Below are positions 32,546-46,718 of a DNA stretch of 64,000 nucleotides, piece by piece. A program made the translations under genes and the position numbers. Positions within the stretch are counted from its first letter, which is position 1. Every line of letters begins with the position of its first letter. The notes under the pieces were generated by a model that did not search any database, had not been told where the DNA came from, and saw only the letters and a program-made list of their open reading frames with translations. Source of the DNA: Hypericum androsaemum (taxonomy: Eukaryota; Streptophyta; Magnoliopsida; Malpighiales; Hypericaceae); contig OZ023198.1 in assembly GCA_963995505.1 (NCBI GenBank), forward strand, positions 13,011,141 through 13,075,140, given 5' to 3'.

Positions 32546-35500
32546 CTAACAGTAGAACATACCATACTTCAAGTTCTCCTTCAGCTGGGGCAAGGGTCGA
32601 ACAGCTGCATTCGCTGCAGGCCCATGGGTGTTCCGCCCACCAGGACCTGCCGCCATGCCCCCTCGACCAGCTTGGCTGCCGCTTGTCATTGACCCGCTGT
32701 CAGATGAATCTGGTTCCATGTAGAAACGGGCTCGGAATGCAGCCAGATGAGCATAATAGGCAGGAGGCACTGAAATTGGAAATTTATCAAAATGATGAGT
32801 GTCTTGTCAGCAAATGTAAGACTCGGAGAGAAGAAAGTTTGCCTGGGTAGAGAGACTAACCAATAGAAACCGAACGTGTGCACCTCGCATATCTGCAGAA
32901 GCAATCAATTTGCGAGTTTCAAAAGATGGTTGCGAGATAGAAAAGTGAAATATAAACAACATAAAGCAAACACGGAAGGGACTTCAGCCATCAGAAACAA
33001 GAATTGTTATGAACATCAGGTCTATGTCTATGGACTCACGTGTAGCACAGGTTGTTCGTAAGAGACTGTAAACCATCAGCAGAAAACTTGTTCTCATCCC
33101 ACAGCACGTGATAATGCGCAGGACGGCTTGTACCCTGCTTGTCATGACAATAAAACATTAACATCCGACTAACAGATATTCAAGCAAATGTACTGGAGAA
33201 CTTTCAGAATTTTTACCTTGATTCCGGCGTGGCTACATAGGTAGAAATCGAATTCAGTAGGATGACATATCTTTGAGTCAACAACAGTACCTGCATAATG
33301 ATCAGAAGAAAACATGGACAAGATAGTCACTTTCTGACAAGAACTTGCAAAGGATAATCAAGTTAGATGATAATCCAGAGTTGGTGAATTACCAGGCAAT
33401 ATGTTCCCAGTTCTGTCAATAGCATTACGGTCACGGTGATTGTTCGCAAACAGCCTTGTATGATGACGCTTCTGAACGACAACAAAGGTCACCGGGGGCT
33501 GATAATTGGGCTCCAAAGAAGCACATGCCTGGAGCAGGGAGATACATAATCAGGCAACGGAGATTCATCGAAGCCAAGACAAAGCAACATGGCATGAAAA
33601 GCAGCCGTACCTTGCGGATAGCATCAAGTTCATACAGCAACACCTGATAGAACTGCCCTTCGCTCACTCCATCTCTGGAGACAGTGCACACTCAGGTAAG
33701 GCATTGCCAACTAAATATGAGCCACCCAGGGGAGAAAAGCACGTACCTGTAAAATATAATCCTCTGTGGCTTCTGGCCAGTTGCTTTTTTGAAAGATATA
33801 AGGAGCTCCCTGTGTCCAAGAAAATAAACAACATTGCAAGACATGTTGGATATTATTTAAAGCACTCATACTACCACATAGCCATGTGAATGGAAAAGGA
33901 AAGCTCTTACCTGATCATACCACCTGAGACGGTCCCTCGTACAGGATCTTGCCATGTTTTATACAAATCCTGGATGAGCTCCTGTCTGTGGGCTTGAGCA
34001 CTGACCAAACCAGCATACTTGGTTACCTCTGGCCAATCTTGAGAAGCCACAACCTACGCAAACACTTCCATCATGGTCAAGGGATTTCAAATGATAGATT
34101 TAACTGTTAAACGACAAAGTTAACAGCGTACAGCAGCAATGGATGGGCTGGAGTCCTCCCCAGGGTGCGGATGTGTAACATCAGCGCCAAAAATTATTGT
34201 CGGTCGGTCACTGACTAAGGGAATGCGCCTTGATATCGCATCAACCAGTACAGTGTTCCTCCCGCCAACCTTCACATTAATCTTCAGACACACATTTGCC
34301 AGATAATGCTTACTCATTTTAAATACATGCTTTGTCAGGCAGCACTGAGAAACAAGCCCAAGCTCTGTCTCACAGATGCGCTTCAAATCACCTAGTCATA
34401 GCAGAAGAAAATATATTAGTGAGACTGTGATATAGGATGGGTGAGACTACAAACAAAAAATCTTGCTCAACGTGCTAGACGGAAAACTAGAAGCATTTAT
34501 TAGAGGTTATATACCATAAAGAGAACCATTATCATCAGGAAGAATCACAATAAGCAGGTCCAGCTCCTCTCCGTTTGAGCGAAGTCTAGTCATTGCATCA
34601 GCATAACGTGACTTTAAAACCTTCTCTACATGCTCTGGACGACCACTGAGTGCAGGAAGAACTGGTTCGAGATTGAATTCCTGCACGCATCCCAAGATTC
34701 AATTTCAGAAACAGGCAAACAATCAGAGCCAGCAAACAAACACTCGACCAATAATAATAGAAGAGCCAGAGAGTACCATCCCAGAAACGCAACACATTCG
34801 CGCAAGTTCGTAGCAGAAGCTTCGGGCTACACTATCTTGAACTTGTCGAGAAAAGTTTATGCAGATCCAATTTCTCACTGTGCCCCCATTGACCATTTTC
34901 TGCAGCCAAAACAAATAAAGACGGAGAACTTACAACCTCATTTTAATTCAGCGTCCGTTAAGCACATCAACCAAACAGATTATATAACCATTATAGTAGG
35001 AAAGATCAACATGGCATACCTTATTCATCATATTCCATTGTCCAACTTGAGGTAAACAGTTCTTATCCCTACCTGTGTCGTTATACTTAAGCTGCAAGAT
35101 AAAAATTTACAGCCAATGTGAATGAACCATAAAATAGCCAACCCAAAATGAAGCGGTTAGGGTGAGGAGATAGTGTACCCAAGGAGCAGGCAGAATACGG
35201 GCTTCCACTGAAGCTAGGTTCTCGCTGATTTTGATACCGAACTCTTTTGCATAAGGATCATTGTGATAAGCATTGTGACGGACAGTCTGCATGTGCAACT
35301 CAGTTTCAGCGAATGACAGAGTAAATTTATGCTCCTCTTATAAATAAAGGAACCAAATACCAAAAATATCAAACCTGCATTATATCATACTCCCTTTCTT
35401 GTGGTCGTTGATCGGTGACATTAAGCAAAGCAGTGATTTGATTTTTATTCAACCTCTTAGAATATCTCTGACCTTCAACAATCTTGCAAACCTATCCAAA

Positions 35501-37719
35501 ATGTACAGTAAGGTAAAACCAATTACACATTAAATAATGATCTATATGGAAAAAAGAAAGGAAGTTACCTCCATAGGCAAATAGTTTGGCCTCTGCTTAT
35601 TTCCCACTTGCAGACAAGGCCATTGTGTATGTTGAATAACAAACCCATAGGTTTCGTAGAAGTACTCCACAACTGACTTCAATGTTCCTCTCCCATCAAC
35701 AAGGAAACTAAAGGAAATAAGAAGGAAACTGGTTCATACACCGAAGGGAATTGTTACCGACAACAAAAATTGATGCCTTGCAGATTGCACTCACGTTAGC
35801 TCCCTTGTTGCTTGCAAAGTAAACCCAGATATACTGTATTTCCTTCGCATGTTCCCGCGATGTGTAACTTCAACTTTAACTCCTCTTAGAGCTTTTTTTA
35901 TCTGTTAACACAACAGCACGTCAGAACACAACAGCACCTTCTCTCAGTATCAGAGATCTCTATCAAAGTGAACCAATAAGGTGATAGATGCCATCTAGCA
36001 CATGATAAAAACAGATAAAGTTCCCATGGGGACACAAGAACAAGCTAGGCTAGGCCTGGGGGCAAACCTTAACGCGATCAGTATCAGAGAGCGGCCCCCC
36101 AGTGATATCTCGATTCAGTAACTGATTTACAAACTCAATTACTGGCAGTGGCTCGATGAATGCAGTGGATGACATATCTACAGTAAATTACAGATGTTAG
36201 ACAATCATTAAAACATTAACAATTTCAAGTAGATACAACAGGCTTACCATCTTAAACAATAATAGACATGAAGTGGAAATTCAGCCGCATACCACACTGC
36301 ACATAATTCACAATTTTAAGGGAAAGTTTTGCCAAACCTATGTTCAGTGATAAACCCATCTGAGTGGGACGAATACTCTGATAGAAGCCACGCCAGCTCT
36401 CCAAGCCCTCCCCAAGAGGTTGCCTCCTTCCTATACCTGGGGAATAAAAGGAACGACCTACAGGGCAATACCTGCAAGATCGTGAACGCTCTTAGGAATG
36501 CAACAACAAGCATGGGAATGTGAAACTGACAAAATAAGATAACTGTTGAGATAAAACTATAACAACACCTAGAGGTAGGCAATTCACGCAATACAATGTC
36601 AAGAACTTGTAAGGCTTCCTGGGGAGCATCAGCTTGCTTTCCCTGCAAGAAGAGTCGTAGGTGGTGCAGGTCAGCACGTGCAGCAAACTTGATAACAACT
36701 CTGAATTCCCTCTCTCTTCTGCATAAAATAAGAAAAATAGAACACTAAATAATGGAGAATAAAACCTGTCAAGAACAAAAGAAGGAAAAGCAAACATTGA
36801 ACAAACCTCTGATTTCCTGAACCATCATCTTCATCAGTAAGAGTTATTTTAAACTCCTTGGACGCAAAGGGGAGGGCCCCAGCTGTGTACAGACTCTTAC
36901 GACCATCATAAGCAGGAAGACGATTTCCAAGATGTGATTCCCTATACAACTTAACCAATTGTCCCATCACAGCACGGTTGACACCACGAGATGCAACTTC
37001 CGGACTAATAGTTACCTACAGAGTACATGAAGAATTATGTGATTGCAAGAAACAGTCTGCTTCAAAAAAATACTCAAAATAAAGAAAAACAATCAAAGGC
37101 TTACATCATATTGATGCAGATCCTTATCAGGTAGCTCAGCGTAAAAGTGGTTGGCCTTCACAATGCACCTTTGCCCAGTACTACCCTTTCCTGGTCGCAA
37201 GGGAAATCTGACTGATTTACTCGATGCAGGAGGCACAGTTTGGATGGCCTTACTCGAGGAACCTTCTTCCTGGATGGTTAGTGGCTGCATCTGCTCTGCC
37301 ACTTGAGCCACTGGATCTGGGGGTCCGGATGGAGAACCACTCACCTCAGGCGCTGTAGGCTGAGATATTACCTCACCCAGATAAGGAGGAGAGGTTGCTT
37401 GATGCAGCTCGGGAAATTGTCTAGATGGACCACTAGAAGGACGACCACGACCATATCCTCCACGACCTCCTTGTGGTGATGGTGATGGACCACCGTACTG
37501 TTGCTGTTGGGGCACTCCACTCCGACCACGCCCACTGTAGTAACCACCACCACGGCCTCCTTGCTGAGACTGGGGCCCCCATGGCCGTCCACCTTGATAT
37601 CCCGGTCCACCGCCTCCATGCTGCGTTGGAGGGGGAGCACTCCTCTCAGCTAGATGCTGGGAGCCAGGTGCAGCACTGCCACTGGTTGAAGGAAAATCAG
37701 TTCTCTTCTTGCTACCCAT
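32546..37719 (-). CDS. AGO1: ARGONAUTE1-like protein, copy B, catalytically intact
   Basis: Same 21-exon structure as copy A, from MGSKKRTDF at 37719 to GMFYC at 32546. It encodes about 1,046 residues, close to the roughly 1,048 of Arabidopsis AGO1. The Gly/Arg-rich N-terminus is 17 residues shorter than in copy A. The PIWI domain keeps the DEDH set: [11 protein letters not shown] (Asp codon 34182-34180), [23 protein letters not shown] and [10 protein letters not shown]. The pre-PAZ motif is NMRRKY as in Arabidopsis, and the miR168 site (PELHQA) is normal. It binds small RNAs, chiefly miRNAs, and slices complementary RNA in the cytoplasm and nucleus (family knowledge). A 5' UTR exon starts at 38492 with an intron before the start codon. 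This is taken as the functional AGO1 of the window. Confidence 0.97.
37395..37415 (-). promoter_or_regulatory. miR168 target site in AGO1-B
   Basis: Segment encoding PELHQA, matching the conserved AGO1 site for miR168-guided autoregulation. Pairing was checked by eye against recalled miR168: G6 pairs with miRNA C16, and only the usual central and terminal mismatches remain. Confidence 0.85.
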
Positions 37720-38465
37720 GATGTTATCTGCAGCTAAAAAATGATGCAAACTCTCAGAAATGATCCATCACCATAGTCTTTTGACCTCAGCCCACACCTC
37801 ACATGTCAGGAAAGCTCCAAAACAGCACAATAATTACGCAACTCTAGCTGAAAACTAAACAGCATCGAGCATGTCAGATAGTCTGTGTTAAATATCCCGA
37901 AATGAGCAAATCCGCCCCCACTTCTCCACTACGATGGGGTACAAGTCCCTTGGCAAGAACAAAAATAAGGCTTCCATCAAGCAAGGAACACCAAACTTGA
38001 AACATTAAACTGCCTTCGAAAAGCACCGTTACCAACATAATCATTCACATCAAGCTCAGTTAAAAACACAGCTTCCACCACCACTCAAAGCCCTAGGAAA
38101 TGAAACCGCAGCATGAACACCAGAATTCCTTCGGAGACGAGGCAAATCAAACATGAACACACACCTCGATCACCGCAGAAGAACAAAAACCCCTCGATCA
38201 CCTCAATTGGTACACTAAGGCTAGGGTTTATCACGAATATTTAGTTAAGCAAACAAAAAAATCCAAACCAAAAAAAAAACTAGCCGCTTCTCATAAGGAA
38301 GACAAAAAAGCGAGGACTCGTTCGGAAACTCGGACACGAAGGCTAGGGTTTCCGCGATGACTACGTTAAGTAAGAAAAAAAAAACATTAACAACGTACAG
38401 CTTCGAAATCCCTCCCACTGCCAGCTTAATCGATGATTACAAACACATGAAAGAGGGCGAGTGAA

Positions 38466-38484
38466 GAAGAAGAAGAAGAAGAAG
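38466..38484. repeat. AAG microsatellite in AGO1-B 5' UTR intron
   Basis: Run of AAGAAG units just inside the donor of the 5' UTR intron. In AGO1-A the same place (21496-21513) has a shorter, interrupted run. Confidence 0.8.
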
Positions 38485-38589
38485 AGCTTACCCGACCGAC
38501 TTATGTCACGGAGTGAATGGGAATAGTGTAGTTTTGGGGGGGAGTGTAAAAATTTTGCTTTTTTTTTTTTGAAAGAATAATTTTGAAAA

Positions 38590-39844
38590 TTTTTGCTTTT
38601 GTAGGGGGCTAATAATATTCCACAACGGTGGCTTTTTTGTATCGAATCGAGAAAGAGGTGTGGTGGGTTATGTATGGATGTGTGGTGATTCAAAATGATA
38701 ATTCTGTCCCTAAAAATGATTATGAATTAAATTTAATTAAATCCAATTCGACACGATTTGTCAACAGATTATAATTTAAATTCGACAAATTATAATCCGA
38801 AGTTTGTACTTACTTGGCAAGCACCCTCGTCCCTTCGTCGATGGGGTCATGGACTCATGGGAGACGTGCTCATGACGTTTGCTTCTTCTTCTTTTTTTCC
38901 CCTTTCTTTCTTAATTCTTCCGTGTCCCCTCCTTACAAACAACTTCTTGTTTCAGTTCTCCTTTTCGGTTTTCTTTTTGAGTTAAATATAGTAAAAGTTC
39001 AATTTAGTTTTTTTTTTGGTTTTGCCAAATTACACACGACTCTTCTATAGTTTTAAAATATTCAACTGGGTGACCGAAATTTCTTTAAATGATACTCGCT
39101 ATTTGAATAATTTTGCACATCAACTTGGACAAGGAATTTGAGATACATTAATCAACAATGGAATCCCATGCGTTTACTAACAACTCTTCATCTACAATGA
39201 GAATTTGTCAGTCCGTTTCAAACTTCGATTAATCAACCTAATAACTATACAGATACTAAAAAAAAAAATTATTTAGCTAAGGGTAATTTTACCAAGGCCT
39301 TCCTATTTTGCCTTTGGTTATTTTCATTCTGGGAGGGCTTTGTATTAAACTACGCACTTCTTTGTATTAACCTCACCATTCTATAAATAATGCAAAGGAG
39401 TTGGATCTCCCAAAAGGTTACAAGTCAGGCCCCTCGTCTGTGGCCCCGAGAAGTCGCTACAAGCAAGCTCCATGGATCCATGGCAAATGGGACACTTGCT
39501 GGCAAGTTTTCAGTTTTCCCCGAGTAGGCATCTGTCGGTGATTCTGCAAGTTTCATGCTCACTGTCGATTTTCTGCTCGTATTCAGTTAGCTCAAGTGTT
39601 AAGGGATATGATGCTTGCTAGTATATTGGCTGCAGTGGAGGAGTCCAGCTCTCCAGAAAAGGACCTATAGCTGTTAAAAAGTGAAGAATCAAATTTCTGA
39701 AGTTTTATAGTTTGAGTTGTCCTAGAAGCTATAAAGCAAATGCATGTAAAAGAGCAACAGAAGATGACATGGATGCCCACAAACTGTCAATGATACACAG
39801 ACGTGATGGGAAATGGACATGTACCTGGCGATCCCTTTGGAAAT
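38590..39844. other. Spacer and DnaJ-3 3' UTR region
   Basis: Counterpart of the block 2 spacer. The conserved segment near 39600-39700 on the minus strand starts with an acceptor (AGCTATAG/GTCC), consistent with a 3' UTR exon of DnaJ. No separate gene recognised. Confidence 0.5.
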
Positions 39845-42800
39845 TTATGGCCCGAATTTTGTGGTTTCTCTTTTGAGCGGATAACATAAAAGCTTATCCC
39901 GGAAGGTTATAACGAGAATTATCCAGAGGAAACCTATCATAGATATACTTGACAAGAAATCTGGTCTGCGGCAATGTTGCAGCGATGTACATGTATTGAC
40001 GTTCATCGATGCAAATCGTTCTTGATCCTGCCTCTGCCTGATGAGTCAAAGAAAATAAAATATCTTATACAGCCCAAGCACCACATAATGGAATGTACAG
40101 AAAGGAATTTGACATATCAGGAATGATGAACATATTCCTTCTTTTGCTATGGAGACCACCAGATGTAAATCGAAATTAATTGCTTGGTTATGAAATTTGT
40201 AACTTAGTTCAGTATGCCATTCTTGATCAGATGAACATGCATCTTGTCAAAAAAGGAAGGTGGGCATGCATCTGGGTCAGAATTACAGGAAGAAATTTGT
40301 CAACGAGTTCCACATGGTTGAAAGACGCCGGGTTCCACAACCTGACGAGCTGTTTCCTTGATCTCTGACCCTTTCATTAAAATTGCTTTCAGATCCATTT
40401 GGTTCTGTGAAAATCAGAAAACAAAATGCGAAAAAATCACAAGTATGATCGCTACGTTGCACAGGGCAAAACCATTAACAAATGGATGGTCATGAGTATA
40501 ATGGTAAACAATATGCATAAGCATAAATATAAGAGTGCTTCTGGAAGAACTTTGGCAAAAATATGAACATACTGAATTCAAAGTCTTCTCAAAATAATCC
40601 TCAAAGAAGAAAAGGAAACATAACCAATTAAGGTCACAAAAATACATGACGGGGAACAAAGATAAAACATAAGATACTAGAAAAAGTGGCAAGCCCTTCA
40701 CTGTGAGACTTGAGTGAAGCCAATTCCTTAATGAGAGCTCGTTCCTTCTCACTACCATGTTTATCATAGTATTTAAGTTGGGAAGATACTGATTCAATGA
40801 CACCAGCACATAAAAAAAAAGGAACTCCAATGATTAACCTAGAGCTGTTAAGTGAGAAGGGGATGCATTGACTGCTATGTCACAGAGATTATGCATGGAA
40901 TGTCATGAAACGTGTGTGAGCAGCTTTTGATTTGATTCCTGATGTCTCCTTTGGGATGCTTGTGGTGTTGGATTAGGCTGTATGAAGAGAAGGAGCGATG
41001 GCAGGAAAAAGAGGAAAAAGGTACATAGAAGACGTTCGAGGAAATGCAAGACAAGGAAGTCCTTTTATTTTGTCTCTGGTGTTGCCTATGTGTGTTTAGT
41101 GTTCAAATCCGGAGGGGTTGGTTGGCTTTGGGTTTGGCTCAATCAGGCATAAGAACAAAAGGACAAAAGAAACGAGGTGTGGACAGTAAGTGGTTTCACG
41201 AAATGTGCAAGTTTTTGCATTGCAATTTTTAGCTTACATGTGCACCAGTGGTGCATGTATGCTACTAGAATGAATCTAGAATGCTTCACAGAAAATTAAC
41301 TTGGAGATATTGGACTGAAGTTTTCCCCAGAGATTTAACATATAAATCTTCATCTGAAACCCAATGAAGGACAATTTGAATGAGAAGCGTAGTATTAAGA
41401 GGAATAGTTGAAAGATGGTACACTACTTTGAAGGGGCAGAGATGCAGACCTGATGGTTGGATCTGAACATTCACAATGAAGTGGTGGTCACCTCGAAGAG
41501 CAGGACGATTGATATCGGGAAGACCCATATTTTTCAATTTTACTACGTCCCCAGGTTGAATCCCCGAAGGTACATGAAGCTCCTTTATTCCAGAAATTGT
41601 CTCCACCTAGCATTAATTAAGATGATCAATTGAACAAATCTTTCTCAGGAATAACAGGGGATAAGATCTAAAGACACAATGAAGCTTGCAACCCTGAATT
41701 CATGCTGTTCTTCAGAAATGAAATAACAGGCAAATGAAAAATAAAAAACAAATATCAAACATCATTCCAATTGACAGATGCTACATAAAGAAAAAGAATA
41801 CATTCCAAAGTAGATCCTTTTCATCAATGTTTAGAGAACAGAAAGTCCACATCTGGAACACAACCGCTTGATGTAGTTACCTTTAAGATGGCCCCCAGTA
41901 TTGCTTCCGTATAATCAACAGACCTTGGAATACAAGTTCAGACCTTCTCTCTTGATCCCTTGTTTTTCATTTACGTGGAGAACAATAAAGAGATCTCCAA
42001 AAACGCCCCTGGAAAAAGGTTATTTAAAGCAGGCCCAAGTTAACTGATGTTTTGTACATAAAATGCAATAATAAAGTTTTGAGAATTCGAGTTTACAGGG
42101 AGCCATGCAATAACAGTTTGTACCAACTGATTCCAAAAAATAATTCGCTTCTCTTGAAAAAAAAAACTCAAGGACAGTTAATGGGGCAGACACGACACCA
42201 ACTCATTTATGTTTAACGATTTTGAAGGTCCCATTCATGCTGAGAAAGTTGATTCTAACTTGGATAAGTGTGCCTTTGACACTGACCAATATCAATGCAC
42301 AACCAAACGATTCACGGAAGTAACCGAAACATATAGGAGAAGGTATCCTATGGGGTAATAATCAAACAATTCATGGAAGTAACCAAAATATACAAGAGAA
42401 GGCACCGTATCGAGTAATAAAAAAAATGAGAAAGACATTGTTTAATGACAACCTATCTATATCAAAATTGCCCTCTCCTGGAATTTTCATAGCAGCCCCA
42501 TCATCAGAAACACCAGGCGGAATCACCACTTTCATACTCCTTTTTGACTTTATTTTGCCACTACCTCGACATTTTGGACAATTTTCTGTAATTATCTTCC
42601 CCTTGCCACCACACTTTGAGCACATCGACACCTAGAAGTTACAGGTGACGCATCATTTTTGCATCTAACAGAACATAAAGAAGATAAACTACTCTCAGTT
42701 TACAAACACAAGGAACAAATAAATGCTCATGGAAGCTAAAGGGATGGACAAGTTTGAAGATATCTATTTACCTGGGACATGATTCCAAATGGCGTTCTCT

Positions 42801-44100
42801 GAGACTGCATTGAAGCACCTTTACCACCACAAGCACTACATGACTCAATGCAACTTCGGGATTTAGCACCCGTCCCGTTGTAGTTTTCACATGCATTAGC
42901 ACTAGTAATTTCAATCTCCCTCTGTCCTCCTAGAACAGATTCTTCAAAGCTCAAACTCAGGTCGTACCTCAAAAAAGAACACCAATTTATTGAGAGAACA
43001 AAATAACTCATTTGCTGGTCTTTATCGCATTAACAAACAACCATGACATATCAACCTAACCAACTAGGTTTCCTATCGTCATCAACATAAAGAAGATAGG
43101 TCACAAAGTTAATTCAAGAAAACACCACAAAACCTCTTATAATTATCTCACTGGAAAACATTACGAAAGAGGTGATTTTAAAATGATTGAAATTACTGTA
43201 TATCAAGATCTTGGCGTCGCGTTTGCCCAAACCCGAAGCCACTGCCACCATCTCCAAAACCTCCCCCGAAAAAACTGCCTGAATTACCAAAGAATGCACT
43301 GTACATTTCAAAAGGATCTACCTGGAAAAATAGCAGGCACTATATAAGGCTCGTGGAAGCAGGAGACCAAACTCATATTGCAACATACTCGAAAGAGCAA
43401 CCACCGAAAGTGACTACCATAAATCTTACCCCGTGCGATCCACTGCCTGGCCCATCATATCCACCCTGTAAGCCATCCTCCCCGAAGCGGTCATACAAGG
43501 ACCGCTTCTCTGCATCTGATAAAACCTACATGAAAGCCTCATCAACACTAACTGAAACAGTTACAGTCCGAACTCGGATGCACTATACCGGAGTACAATG
43601 CAGCACACAATTCAACCAAAACCTAAACGCAGGTTGCCGTACAAAGCAAAAGCTAAGCTCCACGGCGCCTTGCAATCCGAACTAAGACACCGGCAACTCG
43701 GAAAGATAACAGCTAAAAAAAACAGTTTACCTCATAGGCAGCGCTTATCTCCTTGAACTTTCTCCTCCGCCCCTGCCTCCTTGCTTGAGTCCGGATGATA
43801 CTGCCACGAAACGACGCCGTTAGAGCCGGCGTTTTCGAGCACGTGACCTAAACATAGAGATAAATAGAGAGAGAGAGAGAGAGAGAGAGTGGGGGGGACC
43901 TTGCGAGCGAGTTTCCGGTAGGCGGACTTGATCTCCGGCAAGGAGGCGTCCCGGCTGACGTTCAGAGTGGAGTAGTGATCGCCGGAACGGGCTCTCGCCG
44001 CCACCCGGAGGCTGCGGCGGCCGGAGGAGAGGGAGAGGTTAAGTTTGGAGAAAGCGGGGGCCGCGAGAGATGGGAAGGGCTCGCCGGTTACTACTGGCAT
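39845..44100 (-). pseudogene. Plastid DnaJ, copy 3, multiple frameshifts
   Basis: Full-length layout with start codon (MPVVTGEPFPSL at 44100), J-domain exons, zinc-finger exons and stop. It is broken by at least three small indels. An extra T in exon 2 (plus CTTGAACTTTCTCC, where DnaJ-1 has CTTGAACTTCTCC) ends the frame just after the HPD helix. A 2-base deletion in exon 7 (near 41925) and a 5-base deletion at the end of exon 8 (near 41457) also shift it. The first zinc repeat has lost a cysteine (CENYNGTG). One indel could be a sequencing error, but three plus a lost ligand point to a pseudogene. Confidence 0.92.
43866..43889. repeat. GA microsatellite in DnaJ-3 intron 1
   Basis: About a dozen GA repeats next to a G-run, absent at this length from the other copies. 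Confidence 0.85.
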
Positions 44101-45150
44101 TATGCCTTGAAGTGCGATAATTTCTTCTTTTTCCCTTTATTTTCTTTAACTAATTGGGTGTTCCCCTGAGCTCCGAGCAGCCAAAGGGGTTAAGGGTGAT
44201 CGGTCGTTTACAATCAATTACGGATATTAAACCTGATTGCTGGATTTTCCTAAATCCAACCCATGTTTTGACCAGTGAGTGGGCTAGTCCTCAGCTACTT
44301 CGTTTTCTATGTCTACACACATTATACATTTGAATTAAAATGGTGTGTAACGTGTACTTTAACCTTTTTTGCCTTTGTTTGATTAATTAGATTTAAACCA
44401 AATGTAACTTCAAATGGTGATAAAAAAAGTTTCCAACATATATTTAAACATTGTCGTATTCTCAAAAACTCGAATTCAATATTTTTTTAGTTAAATTAGA
44501 ATAATCAACTATTAACAAAAAAAATTAACCTGATGACTTTTTCACCAATTAGTACTCTCGCCTCTTAATTATCTAAACTAACCCACCATTCTTTAACTAA
44601 GTAATAGATTTTTTAACATTTTCTCTAAAACAAGATTCATTCGGTCGCAGATTACACAGATTTGGACTTTACCAACGTACGAGAAATGTGAATCTTGCGA
44701 GCACAACAATGTACACGTGATCAACCTACTCGAATTCAATGTTGTAATCTTCACATCCAACCTCGAAGATAATGAGTTTGTGGATTTTCAACACTTATAA
44801 ATTAGTTCAACACTAGCTGTATAGAATTTTTAATAGTGTGTAAAGTGAATTTAAAATTTTTTTGTTTGTTATTCGTTTAATTTTAATTTGAGTCACATGT
44901 AATTTTTAAATTGTGATAAAATTCTCCAAATAAATATTTAATACTGTTACATTTTTAAACTCGAACCCGATATTTTTTGGTTAAGTTACAACGATCAACT
45001 GTTAACAAAAAAAAATTACCCATTGAATTTTTCAGCAATTAGCACTACCGCCTGTTAATTATCTAAAAACTTTTAATAAATTATTGCCCTTGTTTATTCT
45101 TTTTGAAAGGTTTAACCCTATTTGTTCTAAACAATCGGCCGTATATCCAT
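44101..45150. other. AT-rich spacer of block 3
   Basis: Counterpart of 4449-5630 and 27881-28817. Nothing coding seen. Confidence 0.6.
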
Positions 45151-45155
45151 CACTC

Positions 45156-45624
45156 TGTTGGGTATGAAGTCTGAGAAGTGGTTCGGAAATTGATCGATGT
45201 GATTCGGTGCTCGGAGACGCTCGGGGGATAAATAGGGTCGAGGAACGAATGCGAGAAGACGAAACACCAGTGCATTCGTAATGCGAAACACCCCGCCTCC
45301 TGTCCAAATTAGTCAGCCCGGAAAAAATCATTTTCTTAGACAAGTTTGCCTCTCCTTGTGCATTTACTCACCTAGGGTTGGTGCCACTATAAATACTCAA
45401 CTAGATATTAAAAGAGAGAAAAGAGACAACATCCTTGTAAAGAGCAAGTGAAGCTCAATTGCTCAAGGTGTGAGATTAGTGAAAATCCTCCTGGCTTGGT
45501 ACGCCTCCAAACGTAGATCGTTGACCAAATCTTGTCTCTCGTGTTTTCCTTTCATTTATTCTTCTTGTGGTATCGTAATTTACTTGTTCGTGTTGGTGAT
45601 TGCGTTGGATCTGTTGACTTAACA
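45156..45624. mobile_element. Solo LTR, TSD CACTC
   Basis: A 469-bp segment starting TGTTGGGTATG and ending GACTTAACA, bordered by CACTC on both sides (45151-45155 and 45625-45629). It interrupts the spacer that is otherwise homologous to block 1 near 5615. It contains a TATA-like box (CTATAAATACTC, about 45390) and a likely transcript leader. No interior or second LTR is present, so it is the product of LTR-LTR recombination. Confidence 0.88.
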
Positions 45625-45629
45625 CACTC

Positions 45630-46430
45630 TTCTTGAATTAGTAATTAGTTTCTTGTTTCAGTCGATTTTATACTACGAAACGTTTCTAAGAACACAATGC
45701 AACCTTTTTGTAATTTACTATGTGTCGTGTGCCTATTTAATTATATCCTTCCATTTCATTTTTTATCTCGTTTTGTTACTATTATCCCCATCCAATTTTT
45801 AATATATTTCCTTCAAAATTTATCTCCTTCACTTTTAAGTAAACTAAACGTGGACTGAAACAACAAAACGTAACGCGACCCTATAAGCCAAACAAAACAG
45901 AACAAAAGTCTATAATATAATTCTACAGTACAATATAAGCCAAACGAAAATCAAGTATCACGATAAAGTTATTCTTAGTTTACATAAAATATTGTGTTTT
46001 CAGTCCTTCAGAACGTAAATAAGGGTGTTATATATTTGTTGCTCATTTTTTTAATCGCATTTTAAACTGATTTGAACTTCAGTTAGACGGTAAAAATATA
46101 TATAAGCCAAAACAAACAAGTGTTTATAAGCATAGTATATAGTTCTTCCTTGCTGTTGGCGCAACGGCAATTCTCCACCTTAATTAAGAAGGGATCTCTG
46201 GTTAGATAAAGCTAGTTTAGTAGCATAATCAACAAATCAGTTACTAGATCATAAATGTTTAACACAATTTTATTTTATATCTCAAATTCTCAACCTCTTA
46301 TTTAAATGCTTACAAATTTTAATCAGATGAATATTTCTATCTTTCCTCTAAAAAGTCTTGAATTCATGTATTAGAAACTAACCCGACAGAATTCTAGGAT
46401 ACAACTTTCTTTTCAGATACACTTTTTCTA
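45630..46430. other. Spacer before KUP promoter, carries empty sites
   Basis: Matches the block 1 sequence on either side of the LTR element, the Cassandra-like solo LTR and the Helitron/hAT insertion, and thus shows the pre-insertion state. No gene seen. Confidence 0.7.
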
Positions 46431-46718
46431 CTTTAATTACTGCTCTCTTCTTTATCACCATCATTGACCAATGGCCTTTAATTTCAAATTTTTCTTTTGT
46501 TTATCTAAATCCCGCACCTGGTTTGTAACGTTGGTTGACACTTACATTGGCTCCAACGTTGCACCTCCTTTTTCCCTTGTCGCCGTCTCTTCTTAATTCC
46601 TTTCCACTAGGTCAGTTTTTATCTTTTTATTTATCTTTCTTCCGTTTCTTCTTGCACCTTCCTGGTTGCTTGGAGAACCAATCATCCTCTTTCAGCGATT
46701 TCACATAGGCTGATTAAG
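46431..46718 (+). other. Putative 5' UTR exon of KUP
   Basis: Conserved leader ending in a donor (GATTAAG/GTGAGTC). The acceptor is at 47808/47809, so the intron of about 1.1 kb lies wholly within the 5' UTR. A stop codon upstream of the ATG in the same frame supports the chosen start. Confidence 0.6.
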
